Source of the DNA: Pascua guehoae
Taxonomy: Eukaryota > Basidiomycota > Tremellomycetes > Trichosporonales > Trichosporonaceae
Assembly: GCA_001600415.1 (NCBI GenBank)
Contig: BCJX01000006.1
Span: 831,971 to 895,970 of the forward strand
Direction of reading: 5' to 3'
Length of the DNA: 64,000 bases
Part shown: positions 23,847-35,183 of the stretch, in pieces
Numbering within the stretch: position 1 is the first letter of the stretch
Layout of the letters: each line of letters opens with the position of its first letter
The notes under the pieces: model-generated
What the model saw: the letters and a program-made list of their open reading frames with translations, nothing else
What the model was told of the DNA's origin: nothing
Databases searched by the model: none
Program-made: the position numbers and the translations under genes

Positions 23847-24884
23847 GGAGCAATTGCAAGTCGCGACTACCGGGGTCGAGTGGAGCGCGGGAGCTCAAGG
23901 AGGGGAGTAGTGTCAGTGCCCCCGTGAGGCCGAGCTCGAGCTGGCAAGCTGGTCAAGTGGTGGGCCGTGCTGAGCTCGCTGGGGCCTGTGCACCGAGACG
24001 TGGGGAGTCGCTGCTCGCTGTGGGAGCGCAAGTACGCAGGGGACGCGGGTGCGTGAAGGGACCGGGTAGCTGCGGAGCTTCGGTGGGGTGTTCTGTGCGT
24101 TGTGCAGGTGGGGCTGAACCGGTGATGGTAGAGCCGAGGCTGTTGTGGAAGTGGGAAAGAGAAGGTGGTGTGATGTGTGTTTGGTGTCTGTCGAGGAAGA
24201 TGAAAGGTAATGGCAAAGTCGACGATGACAGCGGAAAGTGGTGGTGATCAATAATGATGACGGGGGAAGGGGTGGGTTGACTCTGGGCGGCCCCCCACCG
24301 TTGTACGTACAGTACGTACATGGTGGGTGCAACCGAAACGCGCCCTGGGCCCTGGGTGAGTCATTCACGTGGGCTGGCCAAGCTGCCGCGTACTTGCACC
24401 GCTGGATGACATGACCGTTTCGTTGCCCACCCACCCCTGCACCCCTCGACCGAAGCCACCACGCCTCGCCTCCACCACCTCCCCCAACTGTCCCACTAAC
24501 CGTATGCATGGGTACAGAATCTACAGTGGTATACCAAAGTCCAATGACACGCACGTCTTATATTATGAGCTGGCCTCGCTCAATCTGTAGTGGAGAGAGA
24601 GAGAGAACTCTATGCCAGCTATGCCAGAGTATGAGCCATGTGGTGTCGCAGTGGTGGGCCTGGTGGGCCATGGCGGCATTGGGGAGGTCTGTGCGCTGGA
24701 TAACAATCACGTCGACCGTGACTGGACAGTGGCCTCGCCATGATCGTCACTGGCCTCGTAACCCTCGGCTTCTCGAACCCATCATTGTACTGTAATCCAC
24801 CTCCACCACTTGTTCACCCTTCCACCCCTTTGACTGTATCACACCGACGAGCGCGCTCGCCGCCAGTCTGCCTGATGTAGCAGA
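23847..24884. other. Intergenic between ULA1 and APD1-like gene
   Basis: No gene is seen. A perfect TGAGTCA word (bZIP/Gcn4-type) lies at about 24357-24363, immediately followed by CACGTG at 24367. A (GA)n run lies near 24592-24606. Confidence 0.45.
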
Positions 24885-26845
24885 CTACCAAGAGAGGATG
24901 CCGCCCTCCCTCAGTGCCGCGCCCTTGCGCGTTACGCCGCTCGCGGCGCGGAGGAGACCCGGAACAATACGACCTTGGAGAATCGTCTCCTCGACAATAC
25001 GCGGAACCTCGTGCGGCGAGACACGACCATACGAGAGGTACGCCCCGGAGGGGAAGAGAATCTAGACGTCAGTCCTACAGGCTCTGAAAAGGTCTGACTC
25101 ACAAGCATGACGCCAGCGTAACGGTGTCCACCGAGGTGGTTGATGTTGAAGAGGCCGACCTCGCCACCCTCGCCGCCGTGCACGCCCTCAATGTCCTCAA
25201 TCTGGCGACCGACCTCGGCCTCGCGCTCTGCCGTGGTACCCTTGATCTCCTCGATAGGCGGGCCCGGAAGACGAGCGAGCGACCCGCCCGTCTCGTCGAC
25301 GGCGATGCCGTTGCGTTCCAGGCAGTCGATAAACGCCGGGCGGAGGACGCTGGCTGCAATGTGGCAGCGCTTGTCGCGGGTCTTGTGGGAGCCTGTGCGT
25401 TAGACACAGCATGGTGCGAAGAAGAAGAATCGGGCCGGGACATGTTCTAAACGCCCAATAGTAGTCTAGCTTTTACAACCTAGCCATTCGGCGTGCCGTG
25501 CCGAACGGAGTGCTGGCGCTTGTGGGTGAGGGGACGGCCGTTGGAACGACGAGGTTTTGACCACACAATGCGGAGACAAACACGCTCGTTTCACGCCCCC
25601 CTCCCAAGGAAGAAGACAGACGACACAGACGACAGACAATAGACAACAGTCGACAGACGATACACGACAAAAATCCACACTCCACACTCCACACTGTACT
25701 ACTCGCCAACAACTCACACAAGAGCACAATGGCACGGTACGGCAGTACGTATGAGCGGCGACGCTCAATTGCGTCAGCAGTGTCGGTGAGAGGGCGGCCA
25801 GCACGGCCGAGAGTGCCGGCGAGAGCGCCGTCCCAGAGCGCCTTTGCACCGTCGAGCGAGTTTTCGACCTCGAGTGAAACCTTCCAGTCGGGGAAGATGA
25901 TGGTCATCTGGTCCTCGGGGTCATCCGACTGAGTGATCAACGAGCTCGAGTAGAGGGCGGGCAAGTGCTTGACGGGTGCGGTGAGGGTGGACGAAGGCGG
26001 AGGAAACTCGGAGTCACGGATGTACGTGCTCGGGTCGGTGGGGTTGGGCTTTGGCTTGTCCACCGAGGGCTGCTTAGACAGGACCTTGTTGAGCTGGTAC
26101 GCGAGCGAGCTCTCTTCATCCTGGCGTGGCGTGAGCATGTCACCAAAATGTGTCACCTCGTCGTCGTTACGCGGTGTTGTGCGGTTTGACAGCCCCGCAG
26201 TCCCCGCAACCCCCACAACATCGCCCCACAACTATTCGCACCAGGCGAGTCACCTCCCGATAGGGAAGGGTGGCGCCAAGACACTACGAAAACCTATATG
26301 AGACCGGCGTCATAGATTTTGCGCCGCGACGTAAACCACCCACTCACAGTGTGGTCGCGAACCCAGTTGCTCTTTCCGGTAGAGATGACAACGATGCGGC
26401 CCACTGGCGGCGCAGCGCTGCCGTTCAGCTCGCTCTCCCAGTCGGTGTCGACAGCGGCGGGGAGTTCGCCGAGGCGCCCGTAGCGTTCCGCAACGTATTC
26501 GGCGTACGTTTTGCCGTCCCAAGCGTTGCCAATCTCTGCGATCCTACCCGCGTTGCCGTTGCCGTTGCCATTTCCGGTCGGGGCGCAGGGCGCATCGCAC
26601 GCCGAACAGTCGGCATGGGAGACGGGCACGTCGCGCTTTTCGAGCGTGTCTGCAAGGTCGCAGTAGTCTTTGGCATGGGCGACGTGCGGGTCCGGGCGCT
26701 CGGAGTGGTCGGCCGTGTAGTGCGACGACGTGGGGCTACCCGTCCGCGGCGTACCCATGGGGCTACCCACCGGCGTGCCGTTGACCGGCGTGCCGACCAA
26801 CGAGGAAATGGCCAAGGATACGGACGAGGCGATCTTCCTGAACAT
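24885..26845 (-). CDS. APD1: Apd1/Aim32-like thioredoxin-fold [2Fe-2S] protein
   Basis: Four exons, 26845-26348, 26120-25718, 25392-25103 and 25061-24885, join in frame to 455 residues. The family (sucrase/ferredoxin-like) has a thioredoxin-like ferredoxin domain whose [2Fe-2S] cluster is held by two Cys and two His. Both pairs are visible: C-x8-C in LLCSHKTRDKRCHIAA (completed across intron 2) and H-x3-H in NHLGGHRYAGVML. The N-terminal region has CSACDAPC, also typical. A Ser/Thr/Pro-rich segment (about residues 15-45) follows a short hydrophobic N-terminus, MFRKIASSVSLAISSLVG, which could be a mitochondrial or membrane signal. The gene is divergent from the ATRIP-like gene at 27544. The precise cellular role is not established. 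Confidence 0.9.
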
Positions 26846-27543
26846 CCTGTTGCCTGGGCGTCGGTGCGCGGAGAGGAAGGGATGGAAGGATGAACAAGAG
26901 TAAAGTCGCTAGATACGACAACGAGGTGGGAGCGGGGGGGGAGGGGGTGAGGGAGGGAGGGAATGAATCGGCTGCGGACTCTGCGTTTGTGTCTGGGTCG
27001 GTCTTTGACTAAGGCGTTGCCAAAAGCACGACGTCAGTCAAGTCGTGTACCAGTTTAATAAAGCAGGCAGACTGCACACTGGCCACTGGACGCCGCATGC
27101 ACGCCGCCTGACCTTTTTCCCTGGCGAGTCGGCCTTGTGCGCGGTGGCGGTTTGCGGCGCTCTTGTCAAATCAGATAAAAAGAGATTACGTATACAATCA
27201 ACAAAAGGCGAACCGTGCCCAGCGGGCGTCTATTATTAAGCGCCTCCTAATCCCACCTCCCGCTTCGGGAAACGTCACAACACGTGGCTTCCACGTGGCT
27301 CAAAGTCGCGTCAGGTACATGCGCACGCGCGCGCACGCGAGATCAGATTGAGGTTGTTTTGACTGATCCCATGTTGCTTGCTTCTCCTCCTTTGCATTTC
27401 CGCCAGCTTGAGTTGCCCCTCCTGTCTCTGCCTTCAATCACACAGCAGTGATAAAATCAATCACGTCTCTCATATTCTCCAAGCATGTTCAGGTAGTAAG
27501 CACCCCACTCCTACCGTGCGCTCACCCGCCAGGCGCTGCGACC
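26846..27543. promoter_or_regulatory. Divergent promoter, APD1-like / ATRIP-like
   Basis: An upstream region shared by two divergent genes. It contains two copies of CACGTGGCTTCCACGTGGCT-type E-box sequence at about 27281-27299 and a (GCGCAC)n-like alternating stretch near 27320-27340. A GTAG donor-like site and CAG before the start at 27544 suggest a possible 5'UTR intron. Confidence 0.35.
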
Positions 27544-30500
27544 ATGCCCTCGTCCGACCAGTTCGATGACGATGACGACTTCTTCGCAAACACGGAGACG
27601 CTTAATGCGATCGCGGCGATTGAGCAGCGGGCCATTGCCTCATCACAGGCGCCCAAGCACGGCTATCACTACACGGTTACGCGACCCGGAACCGGCCCGC
27701 GCGCCGCAGGTGGTAGCACCGCGCACACTCGTGCTGCGAGGAAAGACCCCGCGCCGCTCAATACCAACCCGCGCGTGACGGGTAGTGGGTTTGGGCGGGA
27801 GGCTGGAGGCAAGCACCAAATACGATATGAGCAGCGCGCTGCTGCCGGTCGTCCACCCCCCATCGACGAGGACTCGCCGATGGACGTCGTGGTCAATGAA
27901 AAGGGTCAGTACGGACTGAGCGCTGCACCTGGCACGAGTGTGGTGGACGAAGACCCAATCATCGACAAGCGCCGTCCCGACATACGACTAGTGGACAACA
28001 CGGCTGCGCCAGTCCGGCGCCGTCTCGACCCTGCTGCTGCAGCTGCCGGATCCCAGGCGCGGCGAGAGGCGATCGCCAATGCGCTGCCCCAGCGCGGCAT
28101 GTCGCGCTCCCACTCGTCGGCGTCTGTCTCTATCGGTGCCAATAACTTGGGTGCACAGGCGACGCGCCTTGGTCCCGCACGCACGTTAGCACGCTCTGTG
28201 TCCGCAGGCTCGCATGTGTTATCGCACAACGCCGCCGCGGGCCCTTCGCGTGCTCCTGTTGGGCTCCCGCCCGTGCTCTCTCAAGGGAGTGGAAGTCAGC
28301 CATCGTCGCAGGGCGCCGCTGCACGTCGAGCCGTTGTCGGTCTCGAAGATGAACGGCGGAGGCGCCAGGCGAGTGAGACTGAGGCCCGCGCTCTCCGTGC
28401 CAAGCTGGAGCGCCTCGAGGCCATGCATGCCGACGCAGCAAGCCGAGGGCCATGGCACGACGAGGTGCAGGCAGGCGGTGCCGGAGGGGGAGACGCGCAA
28501 GAATACAAGATGCTGTATCAACAGGCACGGGGTGAGGCGGAGAACGTACGGCGCAACCATGAGATTGTACGTACCAGCCACGCAGTGCAGGAGAGCAATC
28601 GTTGACGAATGCAGGAGATGAGGCGGATGGCGGCCGACTTGGAAAAGCTGCAGGCTACAAACAGGGACTTGGAGGCTCAGATGCGCTTGCGCGAGCAGGA
28701 GGCCAAGCAGCGTCTCGAGAGTATGAAGACACAGGCCGTGTTCAGCAACCACAATGCTCTCGCGTCGGCTTCCAAGGTGCGCCAGCAGAGCCAGTGGGCT
28801 GGGTCACAACGTCCCGCTCCTGGTGCCGGTGTCCAGACACCACATCGTGCCCCCGCGTCGCCGTTACGCGACAAAGGCATGGTGACGCCCGTCCCCCTCG
28901 CGCGTTCAGCAAAGGGTAAAGGTACAGCCCCGCCACCACCAGTATTTGGTAATATGACCAACGCGTTTACTCTTGCGCCCACGGTGGCACGGAAGCGGCA
29001 GCGTACCGAAGCGCCGAGTCCCATCACGACGCCGAAGAAGGGGTCGCAGGGAGGCCAGCAGGCAACCTCGCCCATGGCAGTCTCTCCAGCACAGAGCCAG
29101 CGGAGCCAAGGCCTCAGCCAAGGCCGTATGGGGACACCGGATCAGACGGATATGAACATGGACATTGACTGGAATGCCGACGATACACGACCAGTCGATA
29201 CTGCCCCCGACGTCCCTCCAAGAGTCGACGTACGTGACCACATTTCACAGCCTCCCAGCGCTCCCGCTCACTTCTCCAGCCCTCACGCCTACTTGTGCAT
29301 CATATCTTAACACATGTTACGGCATCACCGCTTCAGCTCATTGACGGCGTCGCCAACGAGCCGACAATGCACCGCCTGATCGTCAAGGCCGATGGGAGCC
29401 CCGAGCTCGACCATCCAGACCTCCCGACGTGGCGCGACCTGACGCGTGACCTCCTCTGTCTCTGTGGCACCACATCCATGCCGTTCCACGAGCTGTGTGT
29501 GGAACTGATGGGTCTCTTTGCGCTCCTGATGGACGCTGCGTCGTTTTCCGTCTTCAGCGGGGATGAACCGATGCTAGTGAGCCAATCTGCGTCCCCAGAC
29601 ACATAGCTGACGCGTCAGATCGCCAACCTCATCAACGTACTCCGCCTCCTGTCTTCGTCGGCGCTCCTGTTCCCGACTCTGCTTCCCAGCGACTCCGAGG
29701 CCGCAAATACCATCCTTGGGATTCTTCACATGCTTTCGGCGCGCTTTGGGCCGGATTCCGTCGCCGACATCCGGGGCGATCTCGAGGGAGACGAGGAAAA
29801 GGCAAAGTCGATGCCAGATGACCTAGCACCCGCTGAGCGTCCGTCTGCATTATGGGAAGAGGAGCTAGCGGACGCCATTGTCGAGCTCGGCGAAGCTGCT
29901 TGTCTCTCGGACGGAAAGCTATGGTGAGCTGAAAACGGAACAAAGAGACCAGCTAACAGCAGGAACGGCAACCAGCTCTCGGGACTCATTCTCAATCTCC
30001 TCGAATCCGAGCATCCAGCGGTTGTTGCGCGTGCCCTCGATCTCTTTTCGCTCGCATCATGTCGTGAGCTCGTCGCTCTCCTCGTTAGCTGACACGTCCA
30101 GACGAGAGCCTCTTCCGTGCCCTGCTGTTCCCGACAGAAGGGCGCAAGGAAGTCCCCGCACTCGTTGACGCCGTTGCACGCTTCCTCATCAGTCGCCGTC
30201 CACGGTTTACTCCAAAACAGGTGAGCTCTCGGGACCTCAACAACCGCCAAGCTCATCACTCAGGTATACCACTGCACGCTCACCGTCCTGTCTGGCTTGT
30301 TGATGCTGTCCCGCTCGCACGCCGACGCTGTGACGCTCATGGCGCGCGAGACGGTCCTTATCCCCGCCCTCTTGATGCTCCTGCACCGCGAGAGTGCCAG
30401 GGTGTGGGGTATTACCACTGCCCCCAACCCATTGTATCCGTGAGTCCAACGCCGAAGCGCCAATCTAGCACACGACGGCCGCCCTCTCCAACACGGAACA

Positions 30501-31069
30501 TGCACCTGTCAACCCCACTAACTCTCAGCCCGCTCGCACTCGTCACCCCCGCGACCATCCTCCTCCACAACCTCGTCTTCCCCCTCCCGCTACCGCCCCG
30601 CGCGTCGTCGCAAGCGGCAGCAAGCCAGGCCCCGCCGGACATCACCGGCGTTGACCTCGGCGCGCGCCTGGCCGACCCGAGCCTGAGCAAGGAATTCAAC
30701 GGGATCCGCGAAGTATGCGTCTCTACGCTCGGCGCGCTCGCGTACGCCGACGTCGACGTCGACCCCTGGCCCGCGCCCCCTGGTGCGTCTCGCGACGGCG
30801 GAGACTACCTCTCGGCAAACGGCATAACCAGCGGACAGGATGACATGACCGGCCCACCCGACGAGCTCGAGCTGCTCGCGCACGACCTGGGCGTCGTCCA
30901 GGACCTCGCGCAGGACTTGCTCGACGCGGTCGTGCCCGGCCCCGAGGGCGACCAGGTGTACAAGATGTATGCGAGCGACGACGAGGCCGCGCCCGCCGCA
31001 GACGACGAGTTTGCAGAGGAGGAGCGGCTCATGGGTGCAGAGTGGGATGAGGATGATGGCGATTGGTGA
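27544..31069 (+). CDS. ATRIP/Rad26/UvsD-like checkpoint protein (putative)
   Basis: Eight exons join in frame: 27544-28566, 28615-29229, 29337-29576, 29619-29923, 29963-30063, 30102-30220, 30264-30439 and 30529-31069, giving 1039 residues. The layout matches ATRIP-type proteins, the obligate partners of the ATR/Mec1 kinase. An acidic-aromatic start (DQFDDDDDFFANTETL) precedes a disordered region and a coiled coil at roughly residues 275-400 (LRAKLERLEAMHADAA, LEKLQATNRDLEAQMRLREQ). A long helical-repeat-like C-terminal half follows, ending in an acidic tail with a terminal Trp. A Ser-Pro/Thr-Pro-rich linker (residues about 400-530) offers kinase sites. I chose ATG 27544 because it begins the conserved-looking acidic motif; an upstream in-frame GTG is unlikely. 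The family call rests on architecture more than on single diagnostic residues. Confidence 0.68.
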
Positions 31070-31974
31070 GCGAAAGAGTAGGAGGATGAGATCTGATGTA
31101 TGCCCATTACTGTAGGTAGCTGGGTGTTGTGCGCCTTGTGGATAAGTGCAACTTGAGTTTGGGCGCTTGTGAGCGTGGGCGGTCGTGACGTCTGTGTCAC
31201 TGAGGGCTCGCGGAGCTTTGTTGTGGCCCTTGTCGGCTTCGTTGTGACCGTTATCGGCTTCGCTGTGACCTGTATCGGCTTCGTTGTGATTTTGTTATGG
31301 CCTTGTTGTGGCATTGTTGTGGCCTTGTTGTGACTTATGCTGTGACTTTATTGTGGCACTGTTGTGACTTTATTGTTGCCTTGTTGCTTTGTCGTGGCCT
31401 TGTCGTGTCTTTGCCATACCGCTCCCAGCATGTCAATATTAGCTCTCATGGGCGGTTATGTTGTACTGGCATGGATTAGGAGTTGGTCGAGGCCCCTGGT
31501 TCCTCGCCTGCTCAACTCTTGGCAATTGCCAGCCCAACGATCCACCGAGCCCACTCGCGGATCGTGCAACACATGAACCCAACCCGGACCCAACCGCACC
31601 CAACCGCACCCAACACGCGGCACCACTCCAACGTCCGTGTGCGTAAAACATTCATATCGGCGCAGCTCTCAAAACTCGGCGCGAACACTGTACAGATGGT
31701 GGGACGGGCGTACCCTCGCCCCTATATGCCGACGCAGTCGGCTGGGTTGGCCGGCGCGCGGGTCGGCTTGACTGGGTTTGGGGGGTAGTTTGCATGGGTC
31801 GGGGGGTTTGGGGGGGTGGAGTCAGGGGCCTAATTTGCCTTATTACCGGTGGGCGCGGCGCGGTTCTCGGGTTCTCGGGCTCTCGAATTCTCGGGTGGGA
31901 AAAAATGTGTTGTCTAGAGGGAGAGAAAAGGAGGGGAGAAGGCGAGGATGAGACGCGAGTTTGAAGGTGGCCGC
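31070..31974. other. Intergenic with degenerate tandem array
   Basis: Lies between the convergent ATRIP-like and Rab genes. It includes the degenerate array at 31203-31427 and G/T-rich runs near 31790-31825. No gene is seen. Confidence 0.5.
31203..31427 (+). repeat. Degenerate tandem array, unit GTTGTGGC(C)TT / TTGTGACCGTTATCGGCTTC
   Basis: About 225 bp composed of variants of two related units: 20-21 bp ending ATCGGCTTCGTTGTGA in the left part, and 10-12 bp GTTGTGGCCTT in the right part. Read on the minus strand it gives repeats of TTKPI/VTTKPT, but no stable start or stop context suggests a gene. Confidence 0.75.
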
Positions 31975-33827
31975 TTAGCAGCAGCCGCCCTTCTTGGCGG
32001 TGGCGGCCTCGCCCAGGTCGACGCGCGCAGCGTCGCCTGCTGCGGCATTGGCGGCCGAGCGCCGGCCCTGGGCGGCGGCAGCGGGCTTGGGTGCGATTGC
32101 GTCGAGGGGAATTGTCTTGGCTGGAGGGGGCGTCAGTGGCAAAGGTCGAAATTCACGTCTGGGCGGCCGGCAGTGTCCACCCAAGTGGGCAACTAGACTC
32201 ACCAATCTCGGTAAAGATGTCCTGCACATTGATGCCCGTCTTTGCACTGGCCTCGAAGAAGAGGAGGCCGCACTCCTGTGCGTACGCCTGCGCCTCGGCG
32301 GTGGGCACCTGTCGGGGCCCGTCCGGGGTCGACGCGGCGGCCGCCGGGGGAGGGGGTGTGGCGTCGTCGGACGCAGCATCGTCAGCTGCGGCCGCCTCCT
32401 CGGTAGCCTCGGCGGCGGGCGCGGATTCAGACTCTGCAGGTTTGGCGGCCGCTTCGCCGCTTGCCGTGGTTGACTCGGCATCGTCGCCCTCGACAAGGTC
32501 GAGCTTGTTGCCCACCAAGGCAATCACAATGTTTGGGTTGGCTTGCCGCTGGAGCTCCTTGACCCATGCCTTTGCCTTTTCGAGCGACGCGGCCTTGGTA
32601 ATGTCGTACACGACAACGGCCGCAGCGGCGTTGCGGTAGTACATGGGCGCGAGCGAGTGGAAGCGTTCTTGCCCAGCCGTGTCCCTGCGTGTTAGCGGGG
32701 GGGGGGGGGGGGTATTCCGGGTGGATCAAGTGCGCGTGGCGAGATTGTTGAACACGGACACGGCAGGAGCTTGGAGTGCACGTCATGCCGAGGAGGTTGC
32801 ATGCTCTGCCAGCATCTTTGACGATCTGAGAGGGTGACAGACGCGTCGGAGGGGGACAGACAGCGACAAGAATGGACCAGCCAAGATGATTGGGAGGGTC
32901 AAGCAGATGTGGGAACATTGTCAACTTGAAAGGTGCCTCGTGGCGATGACGTCCAGTTGCTGTGCCCAATGCCGACCATCTCTTGCTGACGCGCACACAA
33001 AGTCGCAGACACGGGACAATAGGCGGCAACAGAGAGGCACGATAACAAGATGAGGCAAGTTTGAGAATGGACAGAGGAGATGGGGGAAGGTGGGTGAGTT
33101 TGCAAGACGCCGCTCGTGTTGTCCGACGAGCTCCAAAGCGAGCGGTCCGTGGTCGACAAGTAACAGGCAGCAGGAACGCAGGCAACCAAAGAAGGCGACG
33201 AGACTGAAGTAATGGAAGAATGGACACCTACCAGATTTCAAACTTGACGACACGGTTCTCGAGGCGGCATTCTGCGCGTCAGTAGGATTGTTGGCGAGTG
33301 TCGAGCGAGCGTCGAGCGGGCGTCGAGCTTCGAGCTGGGCTTCGGCTCGGCTCGGCTTGGCATGGCATGACAGCACGGCCCGGTGGCCGTGGCCGAGGTG
33401 GTGATCGCGACACTCACTCTGGGTGAGGAACGCGGCGCCAATAGTCGGCGACGTGTTCTCGTTAAAGTCGTTCTGGACAAAGCGGAGGACGAGCGACGAC
33501 TTGCCGACGGCCGCCTCGCCTGGTGTGGGTTCGCGAGAGGGAGTGGGGGTGATGGGGCGTGGATAGGGTTGGGTGTGGGGCGTTGGGGGATGGGGGGTGA
33601 GTGGGTGGGGTGCGTGGTGGTGTGTGGGCAGAGGGGGGGAGAAGACAACGTCGACATCGGACAGCGACGAGGGTGCATGGCGCGATGGAGATGCATGGTG
33701 GCGAGGACATGGGGGTGCGGGTGCGTGGACGCGACGGGTGAGCGATGCAACACGGGCTCGGCGGGGACATACCGAGAAGGACGAGCTTGACCTGTACGGC
33801 CTTGAGAGAGGGGTCCTCTGAGGCCAT
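31975..33827 (-). CDS. Rab5-subfamily GTPase with a long Ala/Glu insert
   Basis: Small GTPase of early-endosome traffic. Five exons, 33827-33773, 33519-33418, 33271-33232, 32684-32203 and 32120-31975, join in frame to 274 residues. All G motifs are present: G1 GEAAVGKSS, switch [12 protein letters not shown] (Rab5-type effector sequence), G3 [21 protein letters not shown]4 NKLD and G5 EASAKTG. The C-terminus GGCC is a double geranylgeranylation site. Between G4 and G5 sits a roughly 60-residue Ala/Glu/Asp/Pro-rich insert, which makes the protein about 60 residues longer than usual Vps21/Ypt5 proteins. The insert lies in the middle of a long exon without splice signals, so it is probably translated. 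The first intron is more than 250 nt, unusually long for the locus. Confidence 0.93.
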
Positions 33828-35183
33828 TGTGAGCGGGTACTAGTGGGTGGATGGTTGGAGGTCGAGTGGTGGTGGTGGTGGTGGTGGTGACGAGGGGGAC
33901 GCTGAAAGGACGACGACGAGAGTTGGACGGTGGTTTACAGACGGGACTAGGTTGGACGAGTTGGACGATGGTGCGCGCGCGAGGTGGATCCGTGTCCGCC
34001 AGCACCAAGCAAGCAACCAAGGAAGGAAGGAAGCGTGCGGTGGCGTGCCGACATGGCTATGGTGGCTACGCTGGTACGCTGGGTAGAGTGGGCCTTGGGC
34101 CTGGGGCTAGCAGGGGCAGCCTGCAGCCTGCAGCTGGGTGGTCTGGGTGGGTGGCAGTGGCAGTGGCTCAGAGTGCTGGCTGCTGGCGCTGGCAGTCTAG
34201 GAACGGGTGGGGTAGGGTAGGTGGCAAGCGGGATCAAATCCCCAGGGCGAGGGGCCAGCAAGGCCAGCAATGCCAGCCAAGGCCCGATAGAGCCAGGGCC
34301 AGAGTCAACCACAGCCAGGCAGAGCCAGGGAACAAGTCGCAGCGCTGATCCACCTCGGGCCAGCCTCCATCCTGCAGTGCTGCCATCCTGCCATGCACTA
34401 TACGCTTCACCGCACGCTGCACTGGATACTGTAGATGGAGGGGTGACGTCGACACTGGACGCGATGGCGACGAATGCACCCAGTGTAAAGCGTACGAGAC
34501 GCGGTAGCAACTACAGTCCATGACGACGACGCGGCGACGAGTGTGCGAAACTCGACAGCGTCGTGGGATACTTGCTCTGCTGCTCTGGTGGGCGGGACGG
34601 AAACGATGCTCTGTAATGTGCTACGGTGCTCGTGGCACGAGCGGCTCTGGCGCCATGGTGCGAATGCGAGTGGTCGCTGCGCCGTCTGCGGACCAGGGTG
34701 GAAGAGAGGACGGGTTTCCAGGTACAACACAGTCTCGCGTGCGCCTGCGCAGTGGCCCAAGTGGCCCAGGTGGCCAGGTGGTACAGACAGGGACGAGTGA
34801 GATACTCGACTGGCACAGGGCCCATCCACCTTGCGCTTGGCGCCACCCTTACATGGCCCGAGGCCAATAACACACTTCTTACCTCATCCACTCGTCACAC
34901 CCACAACAACAAGATGCAAAACACACCACACTCCCCAAGACCGCGCGCACAGCACACAGAACACAGCACAGCACACCAGACACAAGAGCTCTCGCTGCTC
35001 GTGGCAAACTCGGTGCAACCCGGAGATGGCTCAAATTGCATTTTCAGGAATTTTACACTCTCAATCGATATGATGGGTACGATCCAGAGGCAAACGCGCC
35101 AGGCAAGAGTGAGTGGCGCAGCGCGCACGTCAAGGGCAGAAAGCAAATGTGACGCGGGCGATGGGGTGGCCTAAGAGACGAGC
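33828..35183. other. Rab gene promoter and intergenic spacer
   Basis: The region upstream of the Rab gene, extending to the 3' end of the STM1-like gene (both minus strand). GCCAG/CCAGCC-rich irregular repeats occupy about 34100-34340. No gene is supported. Confidence 0.5.
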
